A stretch of DNA of 64,000 bases, taken from NCBI RefSeq assembly GCF_017573465.1, contig NZ_JAGEPF010000005.1, positions 343,215 through 407,214 on the forward strand, read 5' to 3'. The notes beneath the pieces were generated by a model. The model was not told the origin of the DNA. It did no database searches and saw nothing but the letters and a program-made list of their open reading frames with translations. Shown one piece after another: positions 1-8,667 of the stretch. Origin of the DNA: Actinomadura violacea (lineage in GTDB: Bacteria; Actinomycetota; Actinomycetes; Streptosporangiales; Streptosporangiaceae). A program made the translations under genes and the position numbers. Positions within the stretch are counted from its first letter, which is position 1; every line of letters begins with the position of its first letter.

Positions 1-819
1 CTTTACTTCCACGCGGACGGCATCGATGACTTCGAGTTCCTCCAACCGCACGCCCGCACCCTGCTCTACCTGCGCCTGTACGCGCTCGAAACGATGGCGG
101 ATTTGCTTCTCCTACCCGACCTGCCTGCGTTGCGGAGTCTCACGGTCGGATTCCCTGGCCTCGACGATCTCAGTTTCTTGGACGGGCTTCCCCAACTCGC
201 CGAACTCTTGATCCCCCGCGCGCAAGCGATCACCGACTACTCCCCGCTGCGCCGGCAGACCCGGCTGACCACGCTGGCCATGCACGGCTGCGCACATCTG
301 AACAGCCTCGCGCAACTGCCGCCACTGCAGTCCCTGGACACGTTCGGGATCAGCGACTCCCATCTCACCGAGGGGTTGGCGGAGATTCGCGAGTCCATCC
401 CCGGCCTGCGTTGCCTCATGGTGGGCGGTTGCTCCTGGGTGCGAAGCCTGCGCTCCCTCGCCGGCCTTCCTCTCCGAGAACTTCATCTGAACTTCTGCCG
501 GCAGGTGACCGACTTCCGCCCGATCGCCTCGCTGACCGATCTCAGGGCGCTGCGCCTGTCAGGAACGATGATCGATGATCTCGCCCAACTCGGAAGCCTC
601 CCCAGGCTGACAACGTTGTGGCTTGTGCATTGCGAGCGGCTCTCCGATCTAAGTCCCCTCACCCTCTTGCCTGCCCTGACGGACCTTTACCTCTACGGCG
701 CTGCGCCGGGGCTCGACCTCTCACCGCTCGCGGCCAACCGGAATCTCACCGTCTACATCGCGGCGGGCCAGGACGTGCGGGGGGCGGAGGCGTTGGGGCG
801 CCGATTGGTGGTCGTCTGA
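1..819 (+). CDS. Leucine-rich-repeat protein, C-terminal part (5' truncated)
   Basis: The frame is open from base 1 and stops at 817-819, so only about 272 C-terminal residues are present and the start lies outside the window. The visible part is a run of roughly ten leucine-rich repeats of about 22-24 residues, with recurring patterns such as LTDLRALRLSG and LSDLSPLTLLPALTDL. There is no signal peptide, membrane segment or catalytic motif. In actinomycetes, LRR tails with this SPLxxLPxL pattern often end large NACHT/STAND (NLR-like) ATPases, which act as sensors and in some cases in phage defence. That assignment is an inference, because no ATPase domain is visible. A stand-alone LRR protein is equally possible. 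Confidence 0.75.
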   Translation, partial: LYFHADGIDDFEFLQPHARTLLYLRLYALETMADLLLLPDLPALRSLTVGFPGLDDLSFLDGLPQLAELLIPRAQAITDYSPLRRQTRLTTLAMHGCAHLNSLAQLPPLQSLDTFGISDSHLTEGLAEIRESIPGLRCLMVGGCSWVRSLRSLAGLPLRELHLNFCRQVTDFRPIASLTDLRALRLSGTMIDDLAQLGSLPRLTTLWLVHCERLSDLSPLTLLPALTDLYLYGAAPGLDLSPLAANRNLTVYIAAGQDVRGAEALGRRLVVV

Positions 820-832
820 GGACGTCGTCGCT

Positions 833-886
833 GCGGGGACGCGGGGGGCGGTGGGGGCGGCGCGGCGGGGACGCGGGGGGCGGTGG
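833..886. repeat. 22-bp direct repeat in G-rich intergenic DNA
   Basis: A 22-bp G-rich unit occurs at 833-854 and again at 865-886 (offset 32 bp), just after the LRR gene stop. It lies in the 437-bp gap before the drug exporter. No coding capacity with a plausible ribosome site was seen there. It may be simple slippage. Confidence 0.6.
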
Positions 887-922
887 CGGCGCTCGGCACG
901 GGGTGGACGGTTACGGAAAGTT

Positions 923-940
923 ATCCTGAAATTTCGGGAT
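923..940. promoter_or_regulatory. 18-bp imperfect palindrome upstream of the exporter
   Basis: The sequence ATCCTGAAATTTCGGGAT is a dyad with one mismatched pair, set in unusually AT-rich surroundings. It lies about 320 bp before the exporter start. It could be an operator or part of a promoter; no regulator gene is adjacent. Confidence 0.35.
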
Positions 941-1040
941 ACGGGCGATGAGTTCTTCGTAGTGCGCCGGTCTGCCTGTGCGTCCGCTTCGAACCGCTCC
1001 GCAGGAGGGGAGATCTCGATGTCGCATGCGTCACACTCTG

Positions 1041-1064
1041 TTGACCTCGAGTGCGGTCGAGGTC
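1041..1064 (+). promoter_or_regulatory. MerR/SoxR-like operator in the exporter promoter
   Basis: A TTGACC -35-like hexamer (1041-1046) overlaps a perfect inverted repeat, GACCTCGA and TCGAGGTC (1043-1050, 1057-1064), separated by 6 bp. MerR-family regulators bind dyads of this kind between elongated -35/-10 spacers and commonly control drug exporters in actinomycetes. A convincing -10 box is not visible and no merR gene is adjacent, so the regulator is inferred. The rest of the 820-1256 gap shows nothing else recognisable. Confidence 0.5.
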
Positions 1065-1256
1065 GGAGCCTTGAGGCCGGGGAGCAGCGCAGACCCCGGT
1101 CAGAGTGTCGGACCCTCCTGGAATAGTCCCGAAGGCCGCGAAGTTTACTCGTTCGCGAAAGTGTCAGTCTCTGCAGTATTTTGCTGCGGTATCCCCGAGA
1201 ACGTTCCCCACGGTCCCGCGTGCCCTCGTGCACGGGCCCTGACGATTGGAAGAGAG

Positions 1257-2807
1257 TTGACCGCTCCCGCGTCTCCGCAGACGGCGGACGGCCCGCTGGA
1301 GGACCCGGCCCCCGGAGGCGGCCTTGACCGCGGCGTGCTCGCCGTGGCCATGTGCGTCGTCCTCGGCGCGATCATGTCCATCCTGGACGTCACCGTCGTC
1401 AACGTCGCGATCAATGACCTGACCAAGGAGTTCCACGCCCCGCTGGCCACCATCCAGTGGGTCGCGACCGGATACACCCTCGCGCTCGCGACGGTGATCC
1501 CGATCACCGGATGGGCCGCGGCGCGGTTCGGCACCAAGCGGCTCTACATGATCTCGATCGGGCTGTTCGTGATCGGCTCGATGCTGGCCGGGCTGGCCTG
1601 GTCGGCGAGCTCGCTGATCGCGTTCCGGGTGCTGCAGGGGCTCGGCGGCGGCATGATCATGCCCGCCGGCATGACGATCCTGACCCAGGCGGCGGGCCCG
1701 AAGCGGGTCGGCCAGGTGATGAGCGTCGTCGGCATCCCGATGCTGCTCGGCCCGATCCTCGGCCCGATCCTCGGCGGCTGGCTGGTCGACGACGTGTCGT
1801 GGCGGTGGATCTTCTTCATCAACCTGCCGATCGGCATCGTCGCGCTGTTCATGTCGGGGCGGATCCTGAAGCGGGACGAGCCGAAGCGCGGTGAGCGGCT
1901 GGACATCCCCGGTCTCATCCTGCTGTCGCCCGGCCTGGCCGCGCTGATCTACGGCCTGGCCAAGGGCGCCGAGCTGAAGGACTTCACCAAGCCCGAGGGG
2001 CTGATCCCGACGGTGGTCGGCGCGGTCCTGGTGATCGGCTTCGTGGTGCGGGCGCTGAACGCCAAGAGCCCGCTGATCGACCTGCGGCTGCTCAAGCGCC
2101 GGTCGGTGCTCGCCGCGTCCGGCACGATGGTGCTGTTCATGGCGTCGTTCATGGGCGCGATGCTGCTGCTGCCGCTGTACTACCAGACGGTCCGCGGGCA
2201 GGGCGCCCTGCACTCGGGCCTCCTGCTGGCCCCGCAGGGCCTCGGCGCGATGGTCACGATGCCGATCGGCGGCAAGCTGACCGACCGGATCGGCCCCGGC
2301 CGGGTCGTCCTCGTCGGCATGGTCGTGGTGGTGCTGTCGGTGGCGGGCTTCGCCGCGATCCTGGAGGCCGACACGTCCTTCTGGGCGCTCGGCTCGGTCC
2401 TGTTCGTCATGGGCCTCGGCATGGGCATGACGATGATGCCGACCATGGCCGCCGCGATCCAGACGCTGGAGCACGACGAGGTCCCGCGGGCCAGCACGAT
2501 GCTGAACATCATCCAGCAGGTGTCGACGTCGCTCGGCACCGCGCTGATCTCGGTGCTGCTGGCCAACAAGCTGGCGTCCAACCTCAAGCCGTTCGGCGGG
2601 GGCGGAAGCCAGGCGGGGCCGGGCCAGAAGGTCCCGAAGGCGATCATGGACAAGATCGCCGGCCCGATGGCGGACGCGTTCCAGCACACCTACTGGTACG
2701 CGGTGGGGCTGCTGGTGCTGGCCTTCATCCCGGCGCTGCTCCTGCCGCGCAAGCGGCCGGACACCACCGCCGCGGAGAAGGCCGAAGTGCCGATCGCGAT
2801 GCACTAG
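1257..2807 (+). CDS. MFS drug exporter, DHA2/EmrB-QacA family (14 TM)
   Basis: Predicted proton-driven multidrug exporter in the cytoplasmic membrane, 516 residues, the usual length for the 14-helix DHA2 group. Family marks include the first-helix motif LDVTVVNVAI, a motif-A-like GWAAARFGTKR loop and the motif-C-like glycine-rich stretch LLGPILGPILGG. A TTG start at 1257 was chosen because GGAAGAGAG lies directly before it and the membrane part begins about 27 residues later. The frame stays open back to 978, but that extra N-terminus is low-complexity and unlike the family. The MerR-type dyad upstream suggests induction by a drug or redox signal. Substrate unknown. A strong hairpin follows the gene. 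Confidence 0.9.
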   Translation: MTAPASPQTADGPLEDPAPGGGLDRGVLAVAMCVVLGAIMSILDVTVVNVAINDLTKEFHAPLATIQWVATGYTLALATVIPITGWAAARFGTKRLYMISIGLFVIGSMLAGLAWSASSLIAFRVLQGLGGGMIMPAGMTILTQAAGPKRVGQVMSVVGIPMLLGPILGPILGGWLVDDVSWRWIFFINLPIGIVALFMSGRILKRDEPKRGERLDIPGLILLSPGLAALIYGLAKGAELKDFTKPEGLIPTVVGAVLVIGFVVRALNAKSPLIDLRLLKRRSVLAASGTMVLFMASFMGAMLLLPLYYQTVRGQGALHSGLLLAPQGLGAMVTMPIGGKLTDRIGPGRVVLVGMVVVVLSVAGFAAILEADTSFWALGSVLFVMGLGMGMTMMPTMAAAIQTLEHDEVPRASTMLNIIQQVSTSLGTALISVLLANKLASNLKPFGGGGSQAGPGQKVPKAIMDKIAGPMADAFQHTYWYAVGLLVLAFIPALLLPRKRPDTTAAEKAEVPIAMH

Positions 2808-2828
2808 GACGCCGCTGGCGCCCGACAG

Positions 2829-2864
2829 GGCCCCGGTCCGGGAACGAGTTCCCCGGCCGGGGCC
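2829..2864 (+). terminator. Hairpin terminator after the exporter
   Basis: 17-nt arms (2829-2845 and 2848-2864) form a mostly paired GC-rich stem with a tiny loop 21 bp past the exporter stop. There is no long T-run, as is usual in GC-rich actinomycetes. It could also serve the convergent acyl-CoA ligase gene. Confidence 0.6.
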
Positions 2865-2907
2865 TTCGCCGTCCGCGGGCCTCTCAGGCCCGTCCGGACG
2901 GTTCTGC

Positions 2908-2944
2908 GACGACGCGGTCAGGCGGACGACGCGGTCAGGCGGAC
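2908..2944. repeat. 17-bp tandem duplication at the ligase 3' end
   Basis: A 17-bp unit is repeated head to tail (20-bp identical windows at 2908-2927 and 2925-2944). The downstream copy contains the ligase stop codon, so the duplication makes a second copy of the gene's last codons just past its end. It looks like a small slippage event. Confidence 0.7.
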
Positions 2945-4470
2945 GCGGGGCTCTGGTCCTTCCAGTACTCGTCCCGCAGCAGCCGCTTGTAGAGCTTGCC
3001 GGTCGGATGCCGCGGCAGCTCGGCGCGGAAGTCGACCGAGCGCGGGCACTTGTAGTGGGCGAGCTGGCCGCGGCAGTAGGCGATCAGCTCGGCCTCCAGC
3101 TCCGGGCCCGCGTCGGCCATGGACGCCGGCTGCACGACGGCCTTGACCGCCTCGCCCATCTCGGCGTCGGGCACGCCGAACACCGCGACGTCGGCGACCT
3201 TCGGGTGCACCGCCAGGACGTTCTCGGCCTCCTGCGGGTAGATGTTCACCCCGCCGCTGATGATCATGTAGGAGCGGCGGTCGGTGAGGTAGAGGAAGCC
3301 GTCCCCGTCGACGTGGCCGATGTCGCCGAGGGTCGTCCAGCCGTGCCCCCAGGGGTCGCGGGACGCGTCGGTCTTCGCCTTGTCGCCGTGGTACTCGAAC
3401 GACGGGCCGCCGCCGAAGTAGAGCGTGCCGGGGGTGCCCGGCGGCTGCTCGGCGCCCTCCTCGTCCAGCACGTGGATCTCGCCGAGGATGGGGCGGCCGA
3501 CGGTGCCCTTGTGCGCCAGCCAGTCCTCGGAGTTGGTGTAGACGAAGCAGTTGCCCTCGGTGCCCGCGTAGTACTCGTGCAGGACCGGCCCCCACCAGTC
3601 GATCATCCGCTCCTTGACCGGGACGGGGCACGGCGCGGCGGCGTGCACGGCGCACGCCAGGCTCGACAGGTCGTACTCGGCGCGGACCTCGTCCGGGAGC
3701 TTCAGCATCCGGATGAACATGGTCGGCACCCACTGGCTGTGCGTGACGCGGTACTTCTCGATCGCGGCGAGCGCCTGCTCGGCGTCGAACTTCTCCATCA
3801 CCACGACGGTGGCGCCGCACCGCTGGAAGACCAGCGAGTAGCGCAGCGGCGCGGCGTGGTACAGCGGCGCCGGGGACAGGTAGACGGAGTTCTCGTCGGC
3901 TCCGAACAGCCCGGTGATGAGCATGTAGAGCGGGCCGGCGGTGCCCATCGGGGCCTGGGTCAGCGGCGGTTTGACGCCCTTGGGGCGGCCGGTCGTGCCC
4001 GAGGAGTAGAGCATGTCCTGCCCCTCGCACTCGTGCTCGATCGGCTCGGCGGGGTGCGCGGCGACGCGCTCCTCGTAGGAGTCGTAGCCCGGTGCCGTGC
4101 CGCCGAGCATGAGGCGCAGCGGCACGTCCGGCGGGTTCTCGGCGGCGGCCTCCATCGACGCGCTGGTGATGAAGGCCTTGGCCTCGCAGTTGCCCACGAT
4201 GTAGGCGAGCTCGTCGGGCTGGAGCCGGGAGCTGATGGCCGTGTAGTAGAGCCCGGACCGCTGGGCGGCCCAGGCGACGGCCAGGTAGAGCGGATGGTTC
4301 TCCAGCATGAACGCGATGTGGTCTCCGGGCCGGAGACCTTCCGCGTGGAGCAGTCGCGCGAGCCGGTTCGACTCGTCGTTCAGTTCCCGGAAGGTGACGA
4401 CCCGGCCGGAGCCCGCCATGATGACGGCGGGCTTGTCGGGCGTCTGTGCGGCTACTTGCCCCAGGTGCAT
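2935..4470 (-). CDS. AMP-forming acyl-CoA synthetase (FadD-like)
   Basis: Predicted to activate a carboxylic acid with ATP and CoA through an acyl-AMP intermediate; 511 residues, cytoplasmic. The adenylate-forming motifs are all visible: P-loop YSSGTTGRPKG, the A5 motif YYAGTEG, the hinge-region motif GGVNIYPQEAENV and the C-terminal catalytic lysine in PTGKLYKRLL. It resembles the FadD subgroup acting on fatty, steroid or bile-acid side chains, but the substrate cannot be read from sequence. It stands alone: the exporter upstream is convergent and the DUF397 gene on the same strand ends 57 bp before it. The ATG at 4470 gives a normal N-terminus. Confidence 0.9.
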   Translation of the reverse strand: MHLGQVAAQTPDKPAVIMAGSGRVVTFRELNDESNRLARLLHAEGLRPGDHIAFMLENHPLYLAVAWAAQRSGLYYTAISSRLQPDELAYIVGNCEAKAFITSASMEAAAENPPDVPLRLMLGGTAPGYDSYEERVAAHPAEPIEHECEGQDMLYSSGTTGRPKGVKPPLTQAPMGTAGPLYMLITGLFGADENSVYLSPAPLYHAAPLRYSLVFQRCGATVVVMEKFDAEQALAAIEKYRVTHSQWVPTMFIRMLKLPDEVRAEYDLSSLACAVHAAAPCPVPVKERMIDWWGPVLHEYYAGTEGNCFVYTNSEDWLAHKGTVGRPILGEIHVLDEEGAEQPPGTPGTLYFGGGPSFEYHGDKAKTDASRDPWGHGWTTLGDIGHVDGDGFLYLTDRRSYMIISGGVNIYPQEAENVLAVHPKVADVAVFGVPDAEMGEAVKAVVQPASMADAGPELEAELIAYCRGQLAHYKCPRSVDFRAELPRHPTGKLYKRLLRDEYWKDQSPASA

Positions 4471-4527
4471 GGCCGCACGTTACCGGGCCGGACGGGCGAA
4501 TGGAATCCCGTTCGGTTTATTGGACGG

Positions 4528-4755
4528 TCAGACCAGCATGTGGTCGAAGTCGCCGTCCTTGGCCCCGCCCACGAACGCCTCCACCTCCTCGCGCGTGTAG
4601 ACGAGCACGGCCCCCTCCGGATCCCTGGAGTTGCGCACGGCGATCTCCCCGTTGGGGAGTTCGGCCATCTCGACGCAGTTCCCGCTCGGATTGCTGCGCC
4701 GGCTCTTCTGCCAGACCAGCCCGTCCCGCCAGCCCGACCTCTGGTGGCCGTCCAT
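4528..4755 (-). CDS. DUF397 domain protein
   Basis: Small protein (75 residues) matching the actinomycete DUF397 family by the conserved core WQKSRRSNPSGNCVEMAEL followed by VRNSRDPEG. The ATG at 4755 is preceded by GAGGGG at good spacing. DUF397 proteins usually sit beside an XRE-type DNA-binding protein and an RsbW-like ATPase and are associated with control of development and antibiotic production in Streptomyces. Here the ATPase gene is divergent and no XRE gene is adjacent, so the partner must be encoded elsewhere. Biochemical role unknown. Confidence 0.9.
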   Translation of the reverse strand: MDGHQRSGWRDGLVWQKSRRSNPSGNCVEMAELPNGEIAVRNSRDPEGAVLVYTREEVEAFVGGAKDGDFDHMLV

Positions 4756-4835
4756 CGTTTGTGCCCCCTCAGGCGTCTCAGCCTCCCCTGACGGGAAGGC
4801 CGCGATCTCGCCCCACCCCACACCATGGTACGAGA

Positions 4836-4889
4836 TGCACGTGCATTCGTTCTTGCATTCGTTCATGCAGACGGTCTTGCATCTGCACG
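4836..4889. promoter_or_regulatory. Four 12-bp iterons plus a TGCACGTGCA dyad between DUF397 and ATPase genes
   Basis: Four head-to-tail 12-bp units occupy 4842-4889; each begins TGCA, the first two are TGCATTCGTTC plus T or A, and the last two are degenerate. The array is led by a perfect 10-bp palindrome TGCACGTGCA at 4836-4845. Its position between divergent starts (4755 minus, 4954 plus) fits a cooperative operator shared by both genes. The cognate regulator is inferred to be an XRE-type protein. Confidence 0.65.
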
Positions 4890-4953
4890 ACTTGGGGAGC
4901 AAGATAGCGAACGCTCGCCGGTACCGACCCAGCACGCCTTCGAGGTTCGAGAA

Positions 4954-5568
4954 ATGACCGTTGACCAGGCAGACGACGTCGCGGCCCACGCCGCCCTCGG
5001 CGGCCGCGGACCGCGGCACGCCACCGTGCACGCGCCCTGGCCGGACGCCCCGCAGGCGCCCGCGCGCCCGAACGCTCCCGCGAGCGCCCCGGTGACCGCG
5101 CCCGGGCTGGCCGGCCTCTGGCCCGCCGCCCACGCCGGCACCCCGCGCACCGCCCGCCGGGTGCTTCCCGCCGAGATCACCGCGCCCCGCACGGCACGCG
5201 AGTTCACCCAGGCCACACTGCGCGAATGGGGCCTCGACGAGGGCGCCGAGGACGTCGTCGTCGCCGTCTCCGAACTCGTGACGAACGCGCTCCGGCACGG
5301 CCTGGAGGGACTCCCTCAGCCGCTGCCGCTGTGCCCGATCCAGGTCGTCCTCGTCGGACACCCGCGGCGCCTCGTCGTCACGGTTACCGACCCGGGGGCG
5401 CGCACGCCCGAAGCCCTGCCGAACGACCCCGACCGCTTCATCGAAGGCGGCCGGGGCCTGCTCGTCGTCGGCGGCGTCAGCGACGCCTGGGGCTGGGCGC
5501 GGCTGTCCACCGGCGGCAAGGCCGTGTGGGCCTCGTTCGACCTGCGGGTCAGCCCTCCAGCGCGCTGA
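4954..5568 (+). CDS. RsbW/SpoIIAB-like ATP-binding regulatory protein
   Basis: 204-residue protein with a GHKL ATPase domain in its C-terminal half: N-box [11 protein letters not shown] near residue 107, DPG of the G1 box, and GGRGLLVV of the G2 box. Such proteins act as anti-sigma-factor kinases or as partners of DUF397/XRE modules. The first 70 residues are Pro/Ala-rich and look disordered. The ATG at 4954 has GAGG upstream; the frame extends to 4825, but that part crosses the iteron array and is unlikely to be translated. Its 3' end overlaps the convergent trehalose-phosphate synthase gene by 20 bp. Confidence 0.85.
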   Translation: MTVDQADDVAAHAALGGRGPRHATVHAPWPDAPQAPARPNAPASAPVTAPGLAGLWPAAHAGTPRTARRVLPAEITAPRTAREFTQATLREWGLDEGAEDVVVAVSELVTNALRHGLEGLPQPLPLCPIQVVLVGHPRRLVVTVTDPGARTPEALPNDPDRFIEGGRGLLVVGGVSDAWGWARLSTGGKAVWASFDLRVSPPAR

Positions 5569-7015
5569 CCGGAGCGGGCACCGACCGCACCGGGCGCTCC
5601 AGCTCGCTGAGGAAGTCCTGCGCCCAGCGGTCCACGTCGTGCTCGATGACGCGGCGGCGCATCGAGCGCATCCGCCGGGCCTGCTCGGCGGGCTCGGCGC
5701 CGAGGGCGGCCAGCAGCGTGCCCTTCAGGCCGTCGATGTCGTACGGGTTGACCTGGAAGGCGCCCCGCTTCAGCTCCGCGGCGGCGCCGGCGAACTCGCT
5801 GAGCACCAGCGCCCCGCGCAGGTCCCGGCGGCACGCCACGTACTCCTTGGCCACCAGGTTCATCCCGTCGCGCAGCGGTGTGACGACCATCACGTCAGCC
5901 GCCAGGTAGAGCGCGGTCAGCTCGGAACGGTCATACGAGCTGTGCAGATAGTGGACGACCGGAAACCCGATCTCGCCGTACTCGCCGTTGATCCGGCCGA
6001 CCTGCTGCTCGATCTCCTCGCGCAGCAGCTGGTACTGCTCGACCCGCTCCCGGCTCGGCGTCGCGATCTGCACGAACACCGCCTGGCCCGGCTTGAGGTG
6101 CCCGTCGCCGAACAGCTCCCCGAACGCCTGCAGCCGCTGCGTGATCCCCTTGGTGTAGTCGAGCCGGTCGACGCCCAGCAGGAGCGTCGCGTCTCCGAGG
6201 TCGCTGCGGATCTCCTGCGCCCGCTCCAGCACCTCCGGCCGTGCGACCAGGTCGTTCAGCTCGCCGACGTCCACCGAGATGGGGAACGCGCGGGCCCGCA
6301 CGACCCGGTCGTCCCAGAACACGTCCTGCTTGGCGTAGCGGGTGTCCAGCAGCCGCCGGCACAGCCGGACGAAGTTGGCCGCCGCGCCGGGCAGCTGGAA
6401 GCCGACCAGGTCCGCGCCGAGCAGCCCCTCGAGGATCTGCCGCCGCCACGGCAGCTGCCAGAACAGTTCGACCGGCGGGAACGGGATGTGCAGGAAGAAG
6501 CCGATGCGCAGGTCGGGGCGGAGCGCCCGCAGCATCGCCGGGACGAGCTGGAGCTGGTAGTCCTGCACCCAGACGACCGCGCCGTTGGCGGCGACCTTCG
6601 CCGCTGCCTCCGCGAACCGCCGGTTCACCCGCACGTAGGCGTCCCACATGGAGCGGTCGTACACGGGCGGGGCGATGACGTCGTGGTAGAGCGGCCACAG
6701 CGTGGCATTGGAGAAGCCCTCGTAGTAGAGCGCGACCTCCTCGGCGGACTGGGCGATCGGGTGCAGCGACATGCCGTCCTCTTCGAACGGCTCCAGCTCC
6801 TCATCGGGCGCGCCCGTCCAGCCGATCCAGGTGCCGTGCCTGCGCCGCATCACCGGGGCGATGGCGCTGACGAGCCCTCCCGGGCTGCGCCGCCATGCCG
6901 GGACCCCGTCCTCGCCGACGATCCGGTCCACCGGAAGCCGATTGGCCACCACAACGAACTCACTACCGCGCGACACCAGCGACCCGCCTCTCCAGGAACT
7001 CTCGGTCATCACCAT
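5549..7015 (-). CDS. otsA: Trehalose-6-phosphate synthase (GT20)
   Basis: Transfers glucose from a nucleotide sugar to glucose-6-phosphate, the first step of OtsA/OtsB trehalose synthesis for osmotic and desiccation stress. 488 residues, normal for bacterial OtsA. Family motifs seen: VVVANRLPV near the N-terminus, the donor-contacting SPGGLVSAI loop, [26 protein letters not shown] and [10 protein letters not shown]. The ATG at 7015 has only a weak ribosome site; a second ATG two codons later (7009) is possible. No otsB is adjacent, so the phosphatase must be elsewhere. The gene ends inside the convergent ATPase gene. Confidence 0.95.
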   Translation of the reverse strand: MVMTESSWRGGSLVSRGSEFVVVANRLPVDRIVGEDGVPAWRRSPGGLVSAIAPVMRRRHGTWIGWTGAPDEELEPFEEDGMSLHPIAQSAEEVALYYEGFSNATLWPLYHDVIAPPVYDRSMWDAYVRVNRRFAEAAAKVAANGAVVWVQDYQLQLVPAMLRALRPDLRIGFFLHIPFPPVELFWQLPWRRQILEGLLGADLVGFQLPGAAANFVRLCRRLLDTRYAKQDVFWDDRVVRARAFPISVDVGELNDLVARPEVLERAQEIRSDLGDATLLLGVDRLDYTKGITQRLQAFGELFGDGHLKPGQAVFVQIATPSRERVEQYQLLREEIEQQVGRINGEYGEIGFPVVHYLHSSYDRSELTALYLAADVMVVTPLRDGMNLVAKEYVACRRDLRGALVLSEFAGAAAELKRGAFQVNPYDIDGLKGTLLAALGAEPAEQARRMRSMRRRVIEHDVDRWAQDFLSELERPVRSVPAPVSALEG

Positions 7016-7205
7016 GCCCAGAAACGGTCATCGGGAACATTGTGTCAGTTCGACGCAAAGACCCGGTGACAGCAAAGCGGGATGTCAGGGAGGCGGGGCG
7101 CCCACGGGCCGGTTTTGGACCGGACCATATCCCTTTCCAAGCTGGTGACGGTTGTTTACCCGCAGGTCACCTTCCCTGTACGCCGCACAGAAAAAGTTAC
7201 CTAGA

Positions 7206-8039
7206 TCACATTAGCGAGGCGGGCGCGGCGGCGGCCCGCAGGCGCAGATGCCCGCCGGGCGCCTGCGGAACCGCCTGGTAGCGGCCTTCCGGGGCACTCT
7301 CCAACGCCGCGAGCTGGGAGCACACGACGCGCATGGCGTTCCCCTGAGCGCGCGCGGGTTCGGGGTCGCGCCCGTAAGCGCCGATGCCGGTCGGCTCGTG
7401 AACGACCCGCAAGACCGTCTGCGCGTCCCGTTCGCGAGTGCAATAAAGGTCGATGCGAATGTCCCGCGGATCGACCGGCGAAGGTTCCGCATCGGGCAGG
7501 ACGGTGACGCGCACAGCGCCCGCGCCGCGCAGGGCGCCGTTGTCGGCCTTCAGGGCGGCCCAGGGACCGGCCCCCTCCTCCCCCGCCTCGATCTCCAGGA
7601 TCGCCCAGTGCGGCGGCGGCTCGTTGTACAGGTGGCGGACGCGCCAGCCCCTTGCGCGCACGTCATCGCGGTACGCGTCCACGACCGCCTCGACGCGGCG
7701 GCGGTCGCCGGCCTCCGCGTCGATCAGCACGATCACGTCGTAGGGGTCGAAGGGATCGCGGGCGGCGTATGCGGCGGCGATGGCCGTCCGCAGTGACGCG
7801 GCTTCTCGTTCGATGCGGGTCGCCTCGGCGCGCCAGGCTGGGTCGGAGGCCAGATCCCGGGCGTCGCTCAGATCGTCCAGGAGGGACCGGAGGCGCACCG
7901 CGTCCTCATTGAGCGGCCGTAGTGCCTCCACGCACCGGCGCAGCGTGCGCGCGCGCCGGAAGTCCCTATGGACGCGGGGGTCGGCCAGCCGTGCCCCCAG
8001 AGCGGCGTATTCGGCCGTCACCGCCTCCCACGCGTCCAT
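7206..8039 (-). CDS. Release-factor-like protein lacking the GGQ motif
   Basis: 277 residues that follow the order of RF1/RF2. They show a PCRF-like helical N-terminus (YAALGARLADPRV), a middle beta domain (RGWRVRHLYNE, ILEIEAGEE) and a stretch resembling the peptidyl-hydrolase domain (VDPRDIRIDLYC, then HEPTGIGAYG and NAMRVVCSQL). At the place of the catalytic loop, where true factors have GAGGQHVN, this protein has a shortened RERDAQ; the codon-recognition region is also shortened and the usual C-terminal tail is missing. It is therefore unlikely to hydrolyse peptidyl-tRNA and may have a regulatory or rescue role. The ATG at 8039 was chosen for its AGGATGG site. It lies downstream of the DoxX gene on the same strand. 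Confidence 0.75.
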   Translation of the reverse strand: MDAWEAVTAEYAALGARLADPRVHRDFRRARTLRRCVEALRPLNEDAVRLRSLLDDLSDARDLASDPAWRAEATRIEREAASLRTAIAAAYAARDPFDPYDVIVLIDAEAGDRRRVEAVVDAYRDDVRARGWRVRHLYNEPPPHWAILEIEAGEEGAGPWAALKADNGALRGAGAVRVTVLPDAEPSPVDPRDIRIDLYCTRERDAQTVLRVVHEPTGIGAYGRDPEPARAQGNAMRVVCSQLAALESAPEGRYQAVPQAPGGHLRLRAAAAPASLM

Positions 8040-8073
8040 GGCGCCATCCTGGCAACGCAGCGGCCCCCGCGCC

Positions 8074-8085
8074 CGTGAATTCACG
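8074..8085. promoter_or_regulatory. 12-bp perfect palindrome between DoxX and release-factor-like genes
   Basis: CGTGAATTCACG sits in the 69-bp gap between two minus-strand genes and is flanked by partly complementary GC tracts. It could be a weak terminator for the DoxX gene or an operator for the release-factor-like gene. Confidence 0.35.
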
Positions 8086-8108
8086 CGCAGGGGCCGATAC
8101 GGGGCGGA

Positions 8109-8579
8109 TCAGACGCGCGCGGGCTCCCGTCCGGGGACGCCGCTCTCGCTGCGGCGGGTCAGCCGTCCCCACAGGGCGGCGTCCAGCGAGAACCGGCCGC
8201 CGCCGGCGAGGGCGAACAGCAGCGCGGCGGCGCCGAGCATGAGGACGTACTCGTAGCCGCCCTTCTCCGAGAACAGCCCGTGGTCGCGGTGCACGAACCA
8301 GAACGCCCCGGCCATGTCCACGGCGATCAGGACGCCGGCGACGGGGAGCAGCACGCCGAGGACCAGCGCGACGCCGCCGGCCAGCTCCACCCAGGTGCCG
8401 TAGTAGGCCGACAGGCCGGGCATCGGGATGCCGAGCTTGTCGAACTCCGCGGTGACGGCGGCGTGGCCGGTGTCGTGCAGCTTCTGCCAGCCGTGCGCGA
8501 TGAAGATCGTGCCGAGGGCCAGCCGGCCGATCAGCAGTCCGGCGTCGGGCAGCAGGGGATGGCGTCGGGCGGGGAGCAT
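8109..8579 (-). CDS. DoxX family membrane protein
   Basis: 156-residue protein with four hydrophobic segments and the DoxX signature LLIGRLALGTIFIAHGWQKL near the N-terminus, then a GTWVELAGGVALVLG helix. DoxX proteins are small membrane proteins linked to redox or thiol stress and often to detoxification; their biochemical role is poorly defined. It is divergent from a MarR-family regulator across a 123-bp AT-rich gap, a layout that suggests the regulator controls it. Confidence 0.85.
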   Translation of the reverse strand: MLPARRHPLLPDAGLLIGRLALGTIFIAHGWQKLHDTGHAAVTAEFDKLGIPMPGLSAYYGTWVELAGGVALVLGVLLPVAGVLIAVDMAGAFWFVHRDHGLFSEKGGYEYVLMLGAAALLFALAGGGRFSLDAALWGRLTRRSESGVPGREPARV

Positions 8580-8667
8580 GCCGGTCCTCCGGTGTCTCTC
8601 GTCGATGGTTAAAACTTGAACTACTGCGACCGTAGCAGAGGTCGTTCAAATTCGGACCATCTAGAAA

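Noticed and set aside
851..1126. Short frame in the gap before the exporter
   Set aside because: Low-complexity Gly/Arg start over a repeated G-rich tract, no ribosome site, and it overlaps the operator.
978..1256. N-terminal extension of the drug exporter from an upstream in-frame start
   Set aside because: The extra residues are low-complexity, cross the MerR-type dyad and lack a ribosome site; the TTG at 1257 has a strong one.
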